Below are positions 57,633-64,000 of a stretch of 64,000 nucleotides of DNA, piece after piece. The notes under the pieces were generated by a model. The model saw only the letters and a list, made by a program, of their open reading frames with translations. It was not told where the DNA came from and did not search any database. Position numbers and translations under genes: made by a program. Location: positions 2,604,001 to 2,668,000 of the forward strand of contig NZ_CP040882.1 in assembly GCF_006337085.1 (NCBI RefSeq), written 5' to 3'. Numbering within the stretch: the first letter of the stretch is position 1; every line of letters begins with the position of its first letter. The stretch is from Sutterella faecalis. Lineage in GTDB: Bacteria; Pseudomonadota; Gammaproteobacteria; Burkholderiales; Burkholderiaceae_F.

Positions 57633-59969
57633 ATGAAGAGAGAGTTCGTTTTGCAGCTCCATCAACTCAACCGCCTGGCGGCCGGCATTACTGCCGCCTT
57701 TCTTTTCGCCGGATCGGCTTCGGCCTTCGTCATTTCGGATATCCGTGTCGAAGGCCTGACGAGAACAGAACCCGGCACGGTCTTCTCCCACCTGCCTTTC
57801 CGCGCCGGCGAGGACTACACGGCTGAAAAGGGCGTTCGCGCCATTCATTCTCTCTACCAGTCGGGGCTCTTCCGCGACGTGACGCTCTCGCAGGACGGCG
57901 ACGTCATCGTGGTCCGCGTGATGGAGCGCCCGGCCGTAGCAACGATTGAGACGCACGGCATCAAGGCGTTCGACAAGGAAGCCGTTGAAAAGAGCCTGCG
58001 CGATGTCGGCATGGCCGAGGGCCGCATTTTCGACCACGCGATTCTTGAGCGCGCCGACCAGGAACTGAGAAGACAGTACCTCGCCCGCGGCTATTACGGC
58101 GCCAACGTGACGACGACGGTGACGCCGCTCGAGCGCAACCGCGTGCGCATCACCATCAACGTGGACGAGGGTTCCGCTTCGTCGATCGCCTCGATCCGCT
58201 TCACCGGAAATTCGCTCTTTGAGACCGACGATCTGCTCGATCTCATGCAGCTCGGAACCCCCAACTGGTTCTCCTGGTACACGAAGCGCGACCTCTATTC
58301 GCGCGAGAAGCTTGCGGCCGACCTTGAGACGATCCGCTCCTTCTACATGAATCAGGGCTACCTCGACTTCCGGATCGACACGGTTCAGGTTTCGATTGCT
58401 CCCAATAAGTCCGACGTCTACATCACGATCAACCTGACCGAAGGCGAAAAGTACACGATCCGGTCGGCGAAGCTCCAGGGCGACATGCTCGGGCTCGATG
58501 ATCAGCTGAACGCGCTCGTGACGCTCAAGGAAGGCGACATCTACAACGCTCAGGCCGTGAAGGATGTTTCGACCGCGATCACGGACAAGCTCTCAACGCT
58601 CGGCTACGCATTTGCGAGCGCCAATCCCAATCCGATCTCGGATCCGGAAAAGCGCACCGTCGACATCGTCTACACGATCGACCCGGGCCGCCGCGCCTAC
58701 GTCCGCCGCGTCAACATCACGGGCAACAACCGCACGCGCGACGAAGTGATCCGACGCGAAGTGCGTCAGTACGAAGCCGCCTGGTTCGACAGCGACAAGG
58801 TGAAGCTTTCGCGCGACCGCATCGACCGTCTCGGCTACTTTGAGACCGTTACGGCCGAGCCCAAGCCCGTTCCGGGCACCCGCGATCAGGTCGACCTTGA
58901 AGTGAACGTCAAAGAACGTCCGACGGGCTCGATTTCCTTGGGCGCCGGCTACTCCACTTCGGAAGGCATCATTCTTTCGGCGGGCTTTGCGCAGAACAAC
59001 GTCTTCGGTACCGGCAATTCGGTGTCGGTCGACGTGAATACGTCGAAGTCGCAGCGCACCTACGCGCTCTCCGTGGTTGAACCCTACGTGACGCCCGAGG
59101 GCGTGAGCCGGTCGTACGAAATCTACGACCGCCGCGTCGACCTCGAGGAACTCGACGTTGCCGACGTGAAGTACGAAACGTACGGCGCGGGCGTGAGCTG
59201 GGGCATTCCGTTCACGGAACTCGACCGCATTTTCCTCGGCACCCGCGTTGAATCCACGACCGTGGACACCAACAGCAATTCGCCGAGGCGCTACCAGAAC
59301 TATGTCGACCAGTTCGGCGACAACCCGATCAGCGTGGCGCTCACCGCCGGCTGGTCGCGCGACAGCCGCGACAATTCGCTTGCGCCGACGCGCGGCGTCT
59401 ATCAGCGCTTCTCGGGCGAATTCGGCCTCCCGGGCTTCGACATTCAGTACTACAAGGCCACCTACCAGTACCAGCACTTCATTCCGCTTTCGCGCACCTG
59501 GACCCTTGCCTTCAACGGCGAAGTGGGCTGGGGCGACGTCTACGGCAGCACCGAACAGTTCCCGTTCTTCAAGAACTTCTACGTGGGCGGCATCGGCTCG
59601 GTGCGCGGCTTCGAGTCGGGCACGCTGGGTCCGAAGGACTATTCGGTCGACAACGACGGCGACAACCTCGGCGGCGACCGCATGCTGACGGGCAATATCG
59701 AAATCCTCGCGCCGCTCCCTGGCGGCGACAGAACGCTGCGCGTCTTCGGCTTCCTCGATACGGGCTATGCCTGGGGCTACGAAGGCGATGCGTACGGGCA
59801 CTACAAGCGCCAGAAGATCGACTTCGGCGACCTGCGCTATTCGACGGGCTTCGGCGTTGCCTGGATTTCGCCCCTCGGCCCCCTGAAGTTCTCGATTGCC
59901 TTCCCGCTGAACGACCAGGAAGGCGACGATACGCAGCGCTTCCAGTTCCAGATCGGCACGGGCTTCTGA
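57633..59969 (+). CDS. bamA: outer-membrane protein assembly factor BamA
   Basis: A 778-residue outer-membrane protein that inserts beta-barrels. A signal peptide (ending FAGSASA) is followed by five POTRA domains, starting FVISDIRVEGLTRTEPGTVF (split: FVISDIRVEG, LTRTEPGTVF), and a 16-strand barrel with the conserved FFKNFYVGGIGSVRGFESGTLGP loop (split: FFKNFYVGGIG, SVRGFESGTLGP) holding the VRGF lid motif, ending in the terminal GF. The ATG at 57633 starts the signal peptide, but no strong ribosome site is seen before it. Unlike many relatives, no skp or lpxD gene follows; a terminator does. Confidence 0.96.
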   Translation: MKREFVLQLHQLNRLAAGITAAFLFAGSASAFVISDIRVEGLTRTEPGTVFSHLPFRAGEDYTAEKGVRAIHSLYQSGLFRDVTLSQDGDVIVVRVMERPAVATIETHGIKAFDKEAVEKSLRDVGMAEGRIFDHAILERADQELRRQYLARGYYGANVTTTVTPLERNRVRITINVDEGSASSIASIRFTGNSLFETDDLLDLMQLGTPNWFSWYTKRDLYSREKLAADLETIRSFYMNQGYLDFRIDTVQVSIAPNKSDVYITINLTEGEKYTIRSAKLQGDMLGLDDQLNALVTLKEGDIYNAQAVKDVSTAITDKLSTLGYAFASANPNPISDPEKRTVDIVYTIDPGRRAYVRRVNITGNNRTRDEVIRREVRQYEAAWFDSDKVKLSRDRIDRLGYFETVTAEPKPVPGTRDQVDLEVNVKERPTGSISLGAGYSTSEGIILSAGFAQNNVFGTGNSVSVDVNTSKSQRTYALSVVEPYVTPEGVSRSYEIYDRRVDLEELDVADVKYETYGAGVSWGIPFTELDRIFLGTRVESTTVDTNSNSPRRYQNYVDQFGDNPISVALTAGWSRDSRDNSLAPTRGVYQRFSGEFGLPGFDIQYYKATYQYQHFIPLSRTWTLAFNGEVGWGDVYGSTEQFPFFKNFYVGGIGSVRGFESGTLGPKDYSVDNDGDNLGGDRMLTGNIEILAPLPGGDRTLRVFGFLDTGYAWGYEGDAYGHYKRQKIDFGDLRYSTGFGVAWISPLGPLKFSIAFPLNDQEGDDTQRFQFQIGTGF

Positions 59970-60002
59970 TACCCGTCTCAGCCGACTCCAGAACGCAAAA
60001 AC

Positions 60003-60046
60003 AAAAAAGCCGCGTCCCGGAAAAACGATTCCGGCGCGGCTTTTTG
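60003..60046 (+). terminator. intrinsic terminator after bamA
   Basis: AAAAAGCCGCGTCCCGGAA pairs with TTCCGGCGCGGCTTTTT with one mismatch, then TTG and more T. It ends the envelope cluster. Confidence 0.88.
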
Positions 60047-60158
60047 TTGTTTACAGCTTTTGAAATGAAAAAGGAAGCGCTAAAAATGGTAGCCTAAGCG
60101 TTTGCCTTCAATTTTCCCGCTCTCAACTACGCTTTCAGCTTCAGGGAGGAATTCGCAA

Positions 60159-61574
60159 TTGGATTTTCTCAGCAGCATTGTCGGTTCGATCAACGACGTT
60201 CTCTGGTCCTACGTTCTCATCATCCTTCTCGTCGGATGCGGTCTTTGGTTCTCGGCGAGGACCGGCTTCGTGCAGATCCGCCATGTGGGCGAAATGTTCC
60301 GGCTCCTCGGCGACGGTTCCGCGCGCAAGGCCCGCGAAGGTCATATCTCCACGTTTCAGGCGTTCTGCGTTTCCACAGCCTCGCGCGTCGGCGTCGGCAA
60401 CATTGCCGGCATTGCGATTGCGGTCGTCGTGGGCGGCCCGGGCGCCGTCTTCTGGATGTGGGTGATCGCAATCCTGGGCGCTGCCACGGGGTTCGTCGAA
60501 TCAACGCTCGCTCAGATCTATAAGGCGCCGAGAAAGGGCGGGGGCTACGTGGGCGGACCCGCCTACTACATCGGCAATGTGCTGGGGTCTCCCTTCTTTG
60601 CCTGGCTCTTTGCCGTGCTTCTCGCCGTTACCTACGGCCTCATCTTCAACAGCGTCCAGTCCAATACCATCGCGCTCTCGCTCAAGACGTCGCTGAGCGC
60701 CGATCCCTGGTACACGGGGCTTGTCATCGCGGTCCTTACCGGTCTCGTGATCTTCGGCGGCCTTACCCGCATCGCGAAGGTGGTCGGCATGCTCGTTCCG
60801 GTGATGGCCGGCGCCTATCTTCTGGTGGCGCTCATCGTGACCGTGATGAACATCACGCTGGTTCCCGATGTGCTGAAGCTCATCGTTTCGAGCGCCTTCA
60901 GCTTCGATTCCGCCATGGGCGCGGGCTTTGGTCTTGCCGTCATGACGGGCGTGAAGCGCGGTCTCTTTTCGAACGAAGCCGGCATGGGTTCGGTGCCGAA
61001 TGCGGCCGCCACCGCCGACGCCTCTCACCCGGTGAAGCAGGGACTGGTGCAGGCGCTCGGCGTCTTCGTCGACACGCTGATGGTCTGCACGGCCTCGGCA
61101 ATGATTGTGCTCCTCTCGCCCGACTGGCAGGGGTCGGGCCTTACGGGCATTGAACTCGCGCAGCATGCGCTCACGGGACAGCTGGGCGGCTGGACCAACA
61201 TCTTCATGACCGTGATGATCCTCTTCTTCGCCTTCAGCTCCATCATCGGCAACTATTTCTACGGCGAAGTGAACATGGACTTCATCAGCCGCTTCAAGGG
61301 GGCGGTCTGGATCTATCGCGCGCTCGTCGTCTGCATGGTCTTCTTCGGCGCCGTGGCGAGCCTCGACCTTGTCTGGAGCTTGGCCGACCTCTTCATGGCG
61401 CTGATGGCCATGCTCAACCTCGGCGCCATTCTGCTCCTCGGGCGCTACGCCTTCATTGCCCAGAAGGACTACTTCCGTCAGAAGGCGGAAGGCATCGCCG
61501 AGCCGGAATTCGATCCGGCCATTCTTCCCTCGCAGAAGGGGATTCTCGCCTGGCCGAGAAAAGGTGAGGACTGA
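60159..61574 (+). CDS. sodium:alanine (AGCS-family) symporter
   Basis: A 471-residue Na+-coupled amino acid carrier of the AgcS/DagA family. Family blocks are VGVGNIAGIAIAVVVGGPGAVFWMW (split: VGVGNIAGIAIAVV, VGGPGAVFWMW), the GGPAYYIG motif, GVKRGLFSNEAGMGSVPNAAATAD (split: GVKRGLFSNEAG, MGSVPNAAATAD) and NYFYGEVN. I prefer the TTG at 60159, 8 bases after GGGAGGA; the ATG at 60102 has no comparable ribosome site. Substrate: alanine or glycine. Alone between two terminators. Confidence 0.92.
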   Translation: MDFLSSIVGSINDVLWSYVLIILLVGCGLWFSARTGFVQIRHVGEMFRLLGDGSARKAREGHISTFQAFCVSTASRVGVGNIAGIAIAVVVGGPGAVFWMWVIAILGAATGFVESTLAQIYKAPRKGGGYVGGPAYYIGNVLGSPFFAWLFAVLLAVTYGLIFNSVQSNTIALSLKTSLSADPWYTGLVIAVLTGLVIFGGLTRIAKVVGMLVPVMAGAYLLVALIVTVMNITLVPDVLKLIVSSAFSFDSAMGAGFGLAVMTGVKRGLFSNEAGMGSVPNAAATADASHPVKQGLVQALGVFVDTLMVCTASAMIVLLSPDWQGSGLTGIELAQHALTGQLGGWTNIFMTVMILFFAFSSIIGNYFYGEVNMDFISRFKGAVWIYRALVVCMVFFGAVASLDLVWSLADLFMALMAMLNLGAILLLGRYAFIAQKDYFRQKAEGIAEPEFDPAILPSQKGILAWPRKGED

Positions 61575-61603
61575 CGGCGTTCCTGATGCCTCATGAATTG
61601 CCC

Positions 61604-61663
61604 GCCCGCAGCGCGGATCGCTTTCTTCGCGGAAGAAGGCGTTCGAAGCTCTGCGGGCTTTTT
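61604..61663 (+). terminator. intrinsic terminator after symporter gene
   Basis: GCCCGCAG (61604-61611) pairs with CTGCGGGC (61651-61658), followed by TTTTTG. An inner GCGGA/TTCGC part extends the stem. Confidence 0.75.
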
Positions 61664-61805
61664 GTTTTCACGGGATTTGCGCTTCCTTACCAGCATTCGG
61701 GAGGGAGGGTTTGTACGGGTGGGGTGGTTCGAATTTATCTCATAAGGGGTATCAACTGCCTTTTGAACGCTTTAAAACAACTGTCTTCCTAGGATTTCAA
61801 AGTGT

Positions 61806-61822
61806 TGAGAATGGCTCTCAAC
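61806..61822. promoter_or_regulatory. Fur-like operator upstream of nitrite reductase
   Basis: TGAGAATGGCTCTCAAC agrees at 15 of 17 positions with the box before hutW (7735-7751). GTTGAGA/TCTCAAC arms (61804-61810 and 61816-61822) are perfect. It lies 143 bases before the start codon. Confidence 0.5.
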
Positions 61823-61849
61823 AGAGCCTTCGCCTCTCCCGTCAGAGAG

Positions 61850-61867
61850 CTTTAAGAAACCTTTAAG
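61850..61867 (+). promoter_or_regulatory. CTTTAAG direct repeat, 11-base period
   Basis: CTTTAAG begins at 61850 and 61861. Two half-sites one helical turn apart, close to a TACAAT (61874-61879), suggest a response-regulator site. Confidence 0.35.
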
Positions 61868-61965
61868 GAAAAATACAATTCCTTGCATAAGACAAAGAAA
61901 GCAACTTTCTCCACGGATTTGTAAATCCGGGAGAAAAAATCCATCCGCAAGGAAAGGAGACCCCC

Positions 61966-63597
61966 ATGAAGTCTCAGCATATGTTTACCGCGCTCGCCGC
62001 CGCCATGCTCTCCCTTGGAGCGTATTCCACCGCCGCGAACGCTGCAGATCTCGCCAACTGCACGGTCTGCCACTCGAACATCACCAAAGCCCACGCCGGC
62101 GCCGCCCACAAGGACGTCGCCTGCACGTCGTGCCATACGGGGCTTGACGAACATCTGAAGAAGCCCTCGGCCCGCCCGACCGTCAACATGGATCCGGCCA
62201 ACTGCGGCGCCTGCCATCAGCCCCAGTACACGTCGCTCTACAAGGACGAAGGCCGTCCCGCCCGTCAGTCGAAGAAGGCTGCCGGCGGCCCCGCGCCTGA
62301 CCCGTTCTTCGACCGTGCGCTCGGCGCTCACGGCTTCACGAAGGAGCATGACCTTCCGCGCGCCCACACCTGGATGGCGATCGACCAGTTCATCGTTGAC
62401 CGCGCCTTCGGCGGCCGCTTTGAGCCGAAGGACGGCTGGCTCTACACGACGCTTGAGGGCGGGAAGTCCTACAAGGTCTGGGATGTCCTGAAGGACAACT
62501 ATCCGGACAACAACACCCAGAAGGCGCATAAGCCCGGCACCGCTGCCGCCGGCAACGGCGTTTGCTGGAGCTGCAAGTCGGCCGACCTGATGCTCGACTG
62601 GGCCTACATGGGCGACAAGGTTGAAGGCGCCACCTTCAATCGCGGCTCGAACCCCGTCGACGTGGTCCGCAAGGTCAACCACGCGCTCAACTGCAACTTC
62701 TGCCACGATCCGCATACGGCGCAGCCGCGCATCATCCGCGACGCGCTCATTGACGCCGTCACGCGCGACAACAAGGACGTTCCGAACGTCTGGAAGTCCG
62801 TTGCGGCTCATCCGACCAAGGTCGACGTGAAGGACTTCGGCATGCGCGGCTTCACCCGCAAGGTGGGCTACCTCGAACGTCCGGATGCGAACCTCATGTG
62901 CGCTCAGTGCCACGTTGAATACGTCTGCAACCCGGGCTTCAACGGCAAGACGGGCGAAAAGGTGGGCTTCGACAACCGCTGGACCAACCTCTTCCCGTTC
63001 GTCAATGCCGACCAGATCGAGGAGTACTACGACAAGGTTCCGTTCCGCGACTTCAAGCACAACGTGACGGGCGCTTCCCTCATCAAGATGCAGCACCCGG
63101 ATGCGGAAACCTTCTTCGGTTCCGTGCATGACAAGGTGGGCGCTACCTGCCAGACCTGCCATATGCCGAAGGTGAAGGACGAGAAGACGGGCAAGATGTA
63201 CACCCTCCACTGGGCTACCTCGCCGCGTCACTACATGAAGGAAACGTGCCTTACCTGCCATAAGGACAAGACCGAGAAGCAGATGAATCTCGCGATCGAC
63301 GCGATGAAGGGTCACTTCGAAGGCAAGGTCCGCGAGGCCGAATCCCGCATGAACGACATGTTCGACGCCTTTGATCTCGCGATCGCCGCCGGCGTTGACC
63401 AGAAGACCCTCGACGAAGCCAGAAAGCTCCACGCTTCCGCTCACGTCAACTGGGAATACTGGACGGCTGCGAACGGCGCCTACTTCCACAATCCTGAACT
63501 CGCCACGCGCAGTCTCGCGAAGAGCGCCAAGGCCGCGAGCGACGCCGCCGCTCTCCTGAGAAAGGCTGTTGCCGCCAAGGCTCAGGCCAAGAAGTAA
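61966..63597 (+). CDS. octaheme cytochrome c nitrite reductase (ONR-type)
   Basis: A 543-residue exported multihaem protein. The signal peptide ends near ANAA. Eight haem c motifs are visible: CxxCH at 32, 53 and 80; CWSCK at 200; then CxxCH at 243, 312, 395 and 428. Three CxxCH before one CxxCK is the pattern of octaheme ONR (Thioalkalivibrio type), not pentahaem NrfA. The catalytic haem is the CxxCK one; the catalytic region has Y319 and C321 (EYVC, the Tyr-X-Cys spacing that is cross-linked in TvNiR) and H377 in KMQHPD. It reduces nitrite to ammonium in the periplasm. AAGGAGA precedes ATG 61966. ccmI follows. Confidence 0.92.
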   Translation: MKSQHMFTALAAAMLSLGAYSTAANAADLANCTVCHSNITKAHAGAAHKDVACTSCHTGLDEHLKKPSARPTVNMDPANCGACHQPQYTSLYKDEGRPARQSKKAAGGPAPDPFFDRALGAHGFTKEHDLPRAHTWMAIDQFIVDRAFGGRFEPKDGWLYTTLEGGKSYKVWDVLKDNYPDNNTQKAHKPGTAAAGNGVCWSCKSADLMLDWAYMGDKVEGATFNRGSNPVDVVRKVNHALNCNFCHDPHTAQPRIIRDALIDAVTRDNKDVPNVWKSVAAHPTKVDVKDFGMRGFTRKVGYLERPDANLMCAQCHVEYVCNPGFNGKTGEKVGFDNRWTNLFPFVNADQIEEYYDKVPFRDFKHNVTGASLIKMQHPDAETFFGSVHDKVGATCQTCHMPKVKDEKTGKMYTLHWATSPRHYMKETCLTCHKDKTEKQMNLAIDAMKGHFEGKVREAESRMNDMFDAFDLAIAAGVDQKTLDEARKLHASAHVNWEYWTAANGAYFHNPELATRSLAKSAKAASDAAALLRKAVAAKAQAKK

Positions 63598-63639
63598 TCG
63601 CCTGAAATAAGCTTCTGGAAATTTCTGAAGCAAAAAATT

Positions 63640-63673
63640 GAAAGGGACGACATCTCCGGGTGCCGTCCCTTTC
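63640..63673 (+). terminator. terminator after octaheme reductase gene
   Basis: GAAAGGGACG (63640-63649) pairs perfectly with CGTCCCTTTC (63664-63673). A poor U-run follows, so read-through into ccmI is possible. Confidence 0.65.
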
Positions 63674-63723
63674 GCTACAGTTAAGGGTTATCCTTAATCC
63701 CTTCATTTTTTCTGCACGCCACC

Positions 63724-64000
63724 ATGTCTAATCCCTGGATCCTCTACGCCGTCTGCGCGGTGATGCTCATCATCGCCCTTGCGGCGCTCCTTCCGACCAT
63801 CTTCCGCGCTAAAGAGGCGGAAACGGAAGACGTCCGCAATGCGCGTGCGGAATCCTTTGTGAGCGAGGCGCTCCGAGCCGAGAAGGCGCAGCTCGACAGC
63901 GACTATGCGGACGGGAGGCTCGATCAGGCGCACTACGACGCGATGCTCGCCGACCTCCGGCGCCGCATTCTGGAAGAGCAGAAGCCTGCTTTGAACGACG
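63724..64000 (+). CDS. ccmI: cytochrome c biogenesis protein CcmI (partial)
   Basis: The first 92 codons before the window ends. The N-terminus MSNPWILYAVCAVMLIIALAALLP is one membrane span (split: MSNPWILYAV, CAVMLIIALAALLP), followed by the coiled CcmI/CycH block ALRAEKAQLDSDYADGRLDQ and HYDAMLADLRRRILEEQ, close to the usual LxxLExDxAxGRLSxxEYexA pattern. CcmI holds apocytochromes for haem attachment. Its place next to an octaheme enzyme fits a shared need for cytochrome c maturation; other ccm genes should follow outside the window. Confidence 0.85.
   Translation, partial: MSNPWILYAVCAVMLIIALAALLPTIFRAKEAETEDVRNARAESFVSEALRAEKAQLDSDYADGRLDQAHYDAMLADLRRRILEEQKPALND

Larger units (their letters stand above)
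61664..61965. other. upstream region of the octaheme reductase gene
   Basis: A 302-base gap. It holds the Fur-like box (61806-61822), an 11-base-spaced CTTTAAG direct repeat (61850-61867), a TACAAT -10 candidate (61874-61879) and a small GGATTT/AAATCC hairpin near the ribosome site. No gene recognised. Confidence 0.5.

Noticed and set aside
61966..63597. Pentahaem NrfA or sulphite reductase MccA
   Set aside because: Eight haem motifs with the CxxCK in fourth place exclude NrfA; no long-spaced CX15CH motif of MccA is present.
61852..63633. A 593-codon minus-strand frame over the octaheme reductase gene
   Set aside because: Antisense shadow; the plus strand has eight haem motifs and a signal peptide.

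Overview
The window looks like a chromosomal segment of a strictly or facultatively anaerobic, host-associated betaproteobacterium, most likely Burkholderiales/Sutterellaceae (Sutterella-like). This is inferred from gene content, not from a database search. The support is a GC-rich sequence; the proteobacterial order rpsB-tsf-pyrH-frr / uppS-cdsA-dxr-rseP-bamA; a betaproteobacterial-type porin; and an anaerobic respiratory repertoire (pyruvate formate-lyase, three Dcu-type C4-dicarboxylate carriers, a periplasmic FMN/FAD reductase and an octaheme nitrite reductase).

Layout. 1-10,680: a haem acquisition and anaerobic haem-breakdown locus. A minus-strand operon (radical-SAM HutW-like enzyme, TonB receptor, ECF transporter S, T and fused A components, HutX, flavodoxin) diverges from a plus-strand unit (DtxR/MntR-type regulator, second flavodoxin, ABC-2 exporter) across a promoter with a Fur-like box. 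10,681-18,900: an ATPase/DUF234 protein that may be acquired, a secreted flavin reductase, a protein of unknown function, a solo MetQ-like lipoprotein with an enolase-superfamily racemase, and an exported hydrolase. 18,980-24,768: pflA-pflB and a polar amino acid ABC importer. 25,063-31,715: a GntR-type regulator, an MmgE/PrpD protein, an argininosuccinate-lyase-family enzyme and two tandem DcuA/B carriers, tied together by a shared operator-like palindrome. I read this as a candidate pathway that releases fumarate from an N-substituted aspartate. 31,839-36,217: glnD, map and a YgiW-like periplasmic protein. 36,477-59,969: the translation/envelope cluster, interrupted by a 1,358-residue SNF2 helicase and by a peptidase M3 / DcuC / peptidase M3 / porin module whose first peptidase has lost its zinc-binding motif. 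60,159-64,000: an alanine/Na+ symporter, the octaheme nitrite reductase, and the start of ccmI, a cytochrome c maturation gene.

How it fits together. The cell appears to conserve energy anaerobically from fumarate and nitrite, and so depends on haem and iron. The haem locus and the octaheme reductase share an almost identical Fur-like box (15 of 17 bases). Two regions stand out as possibly undescribed systems: the ECF-based haem uptake/anaerobilin locus, and the lyase/epimerase-type/Dcu module. No tRNA, rRNA, CRISPR array or insertion sequence was recognised.
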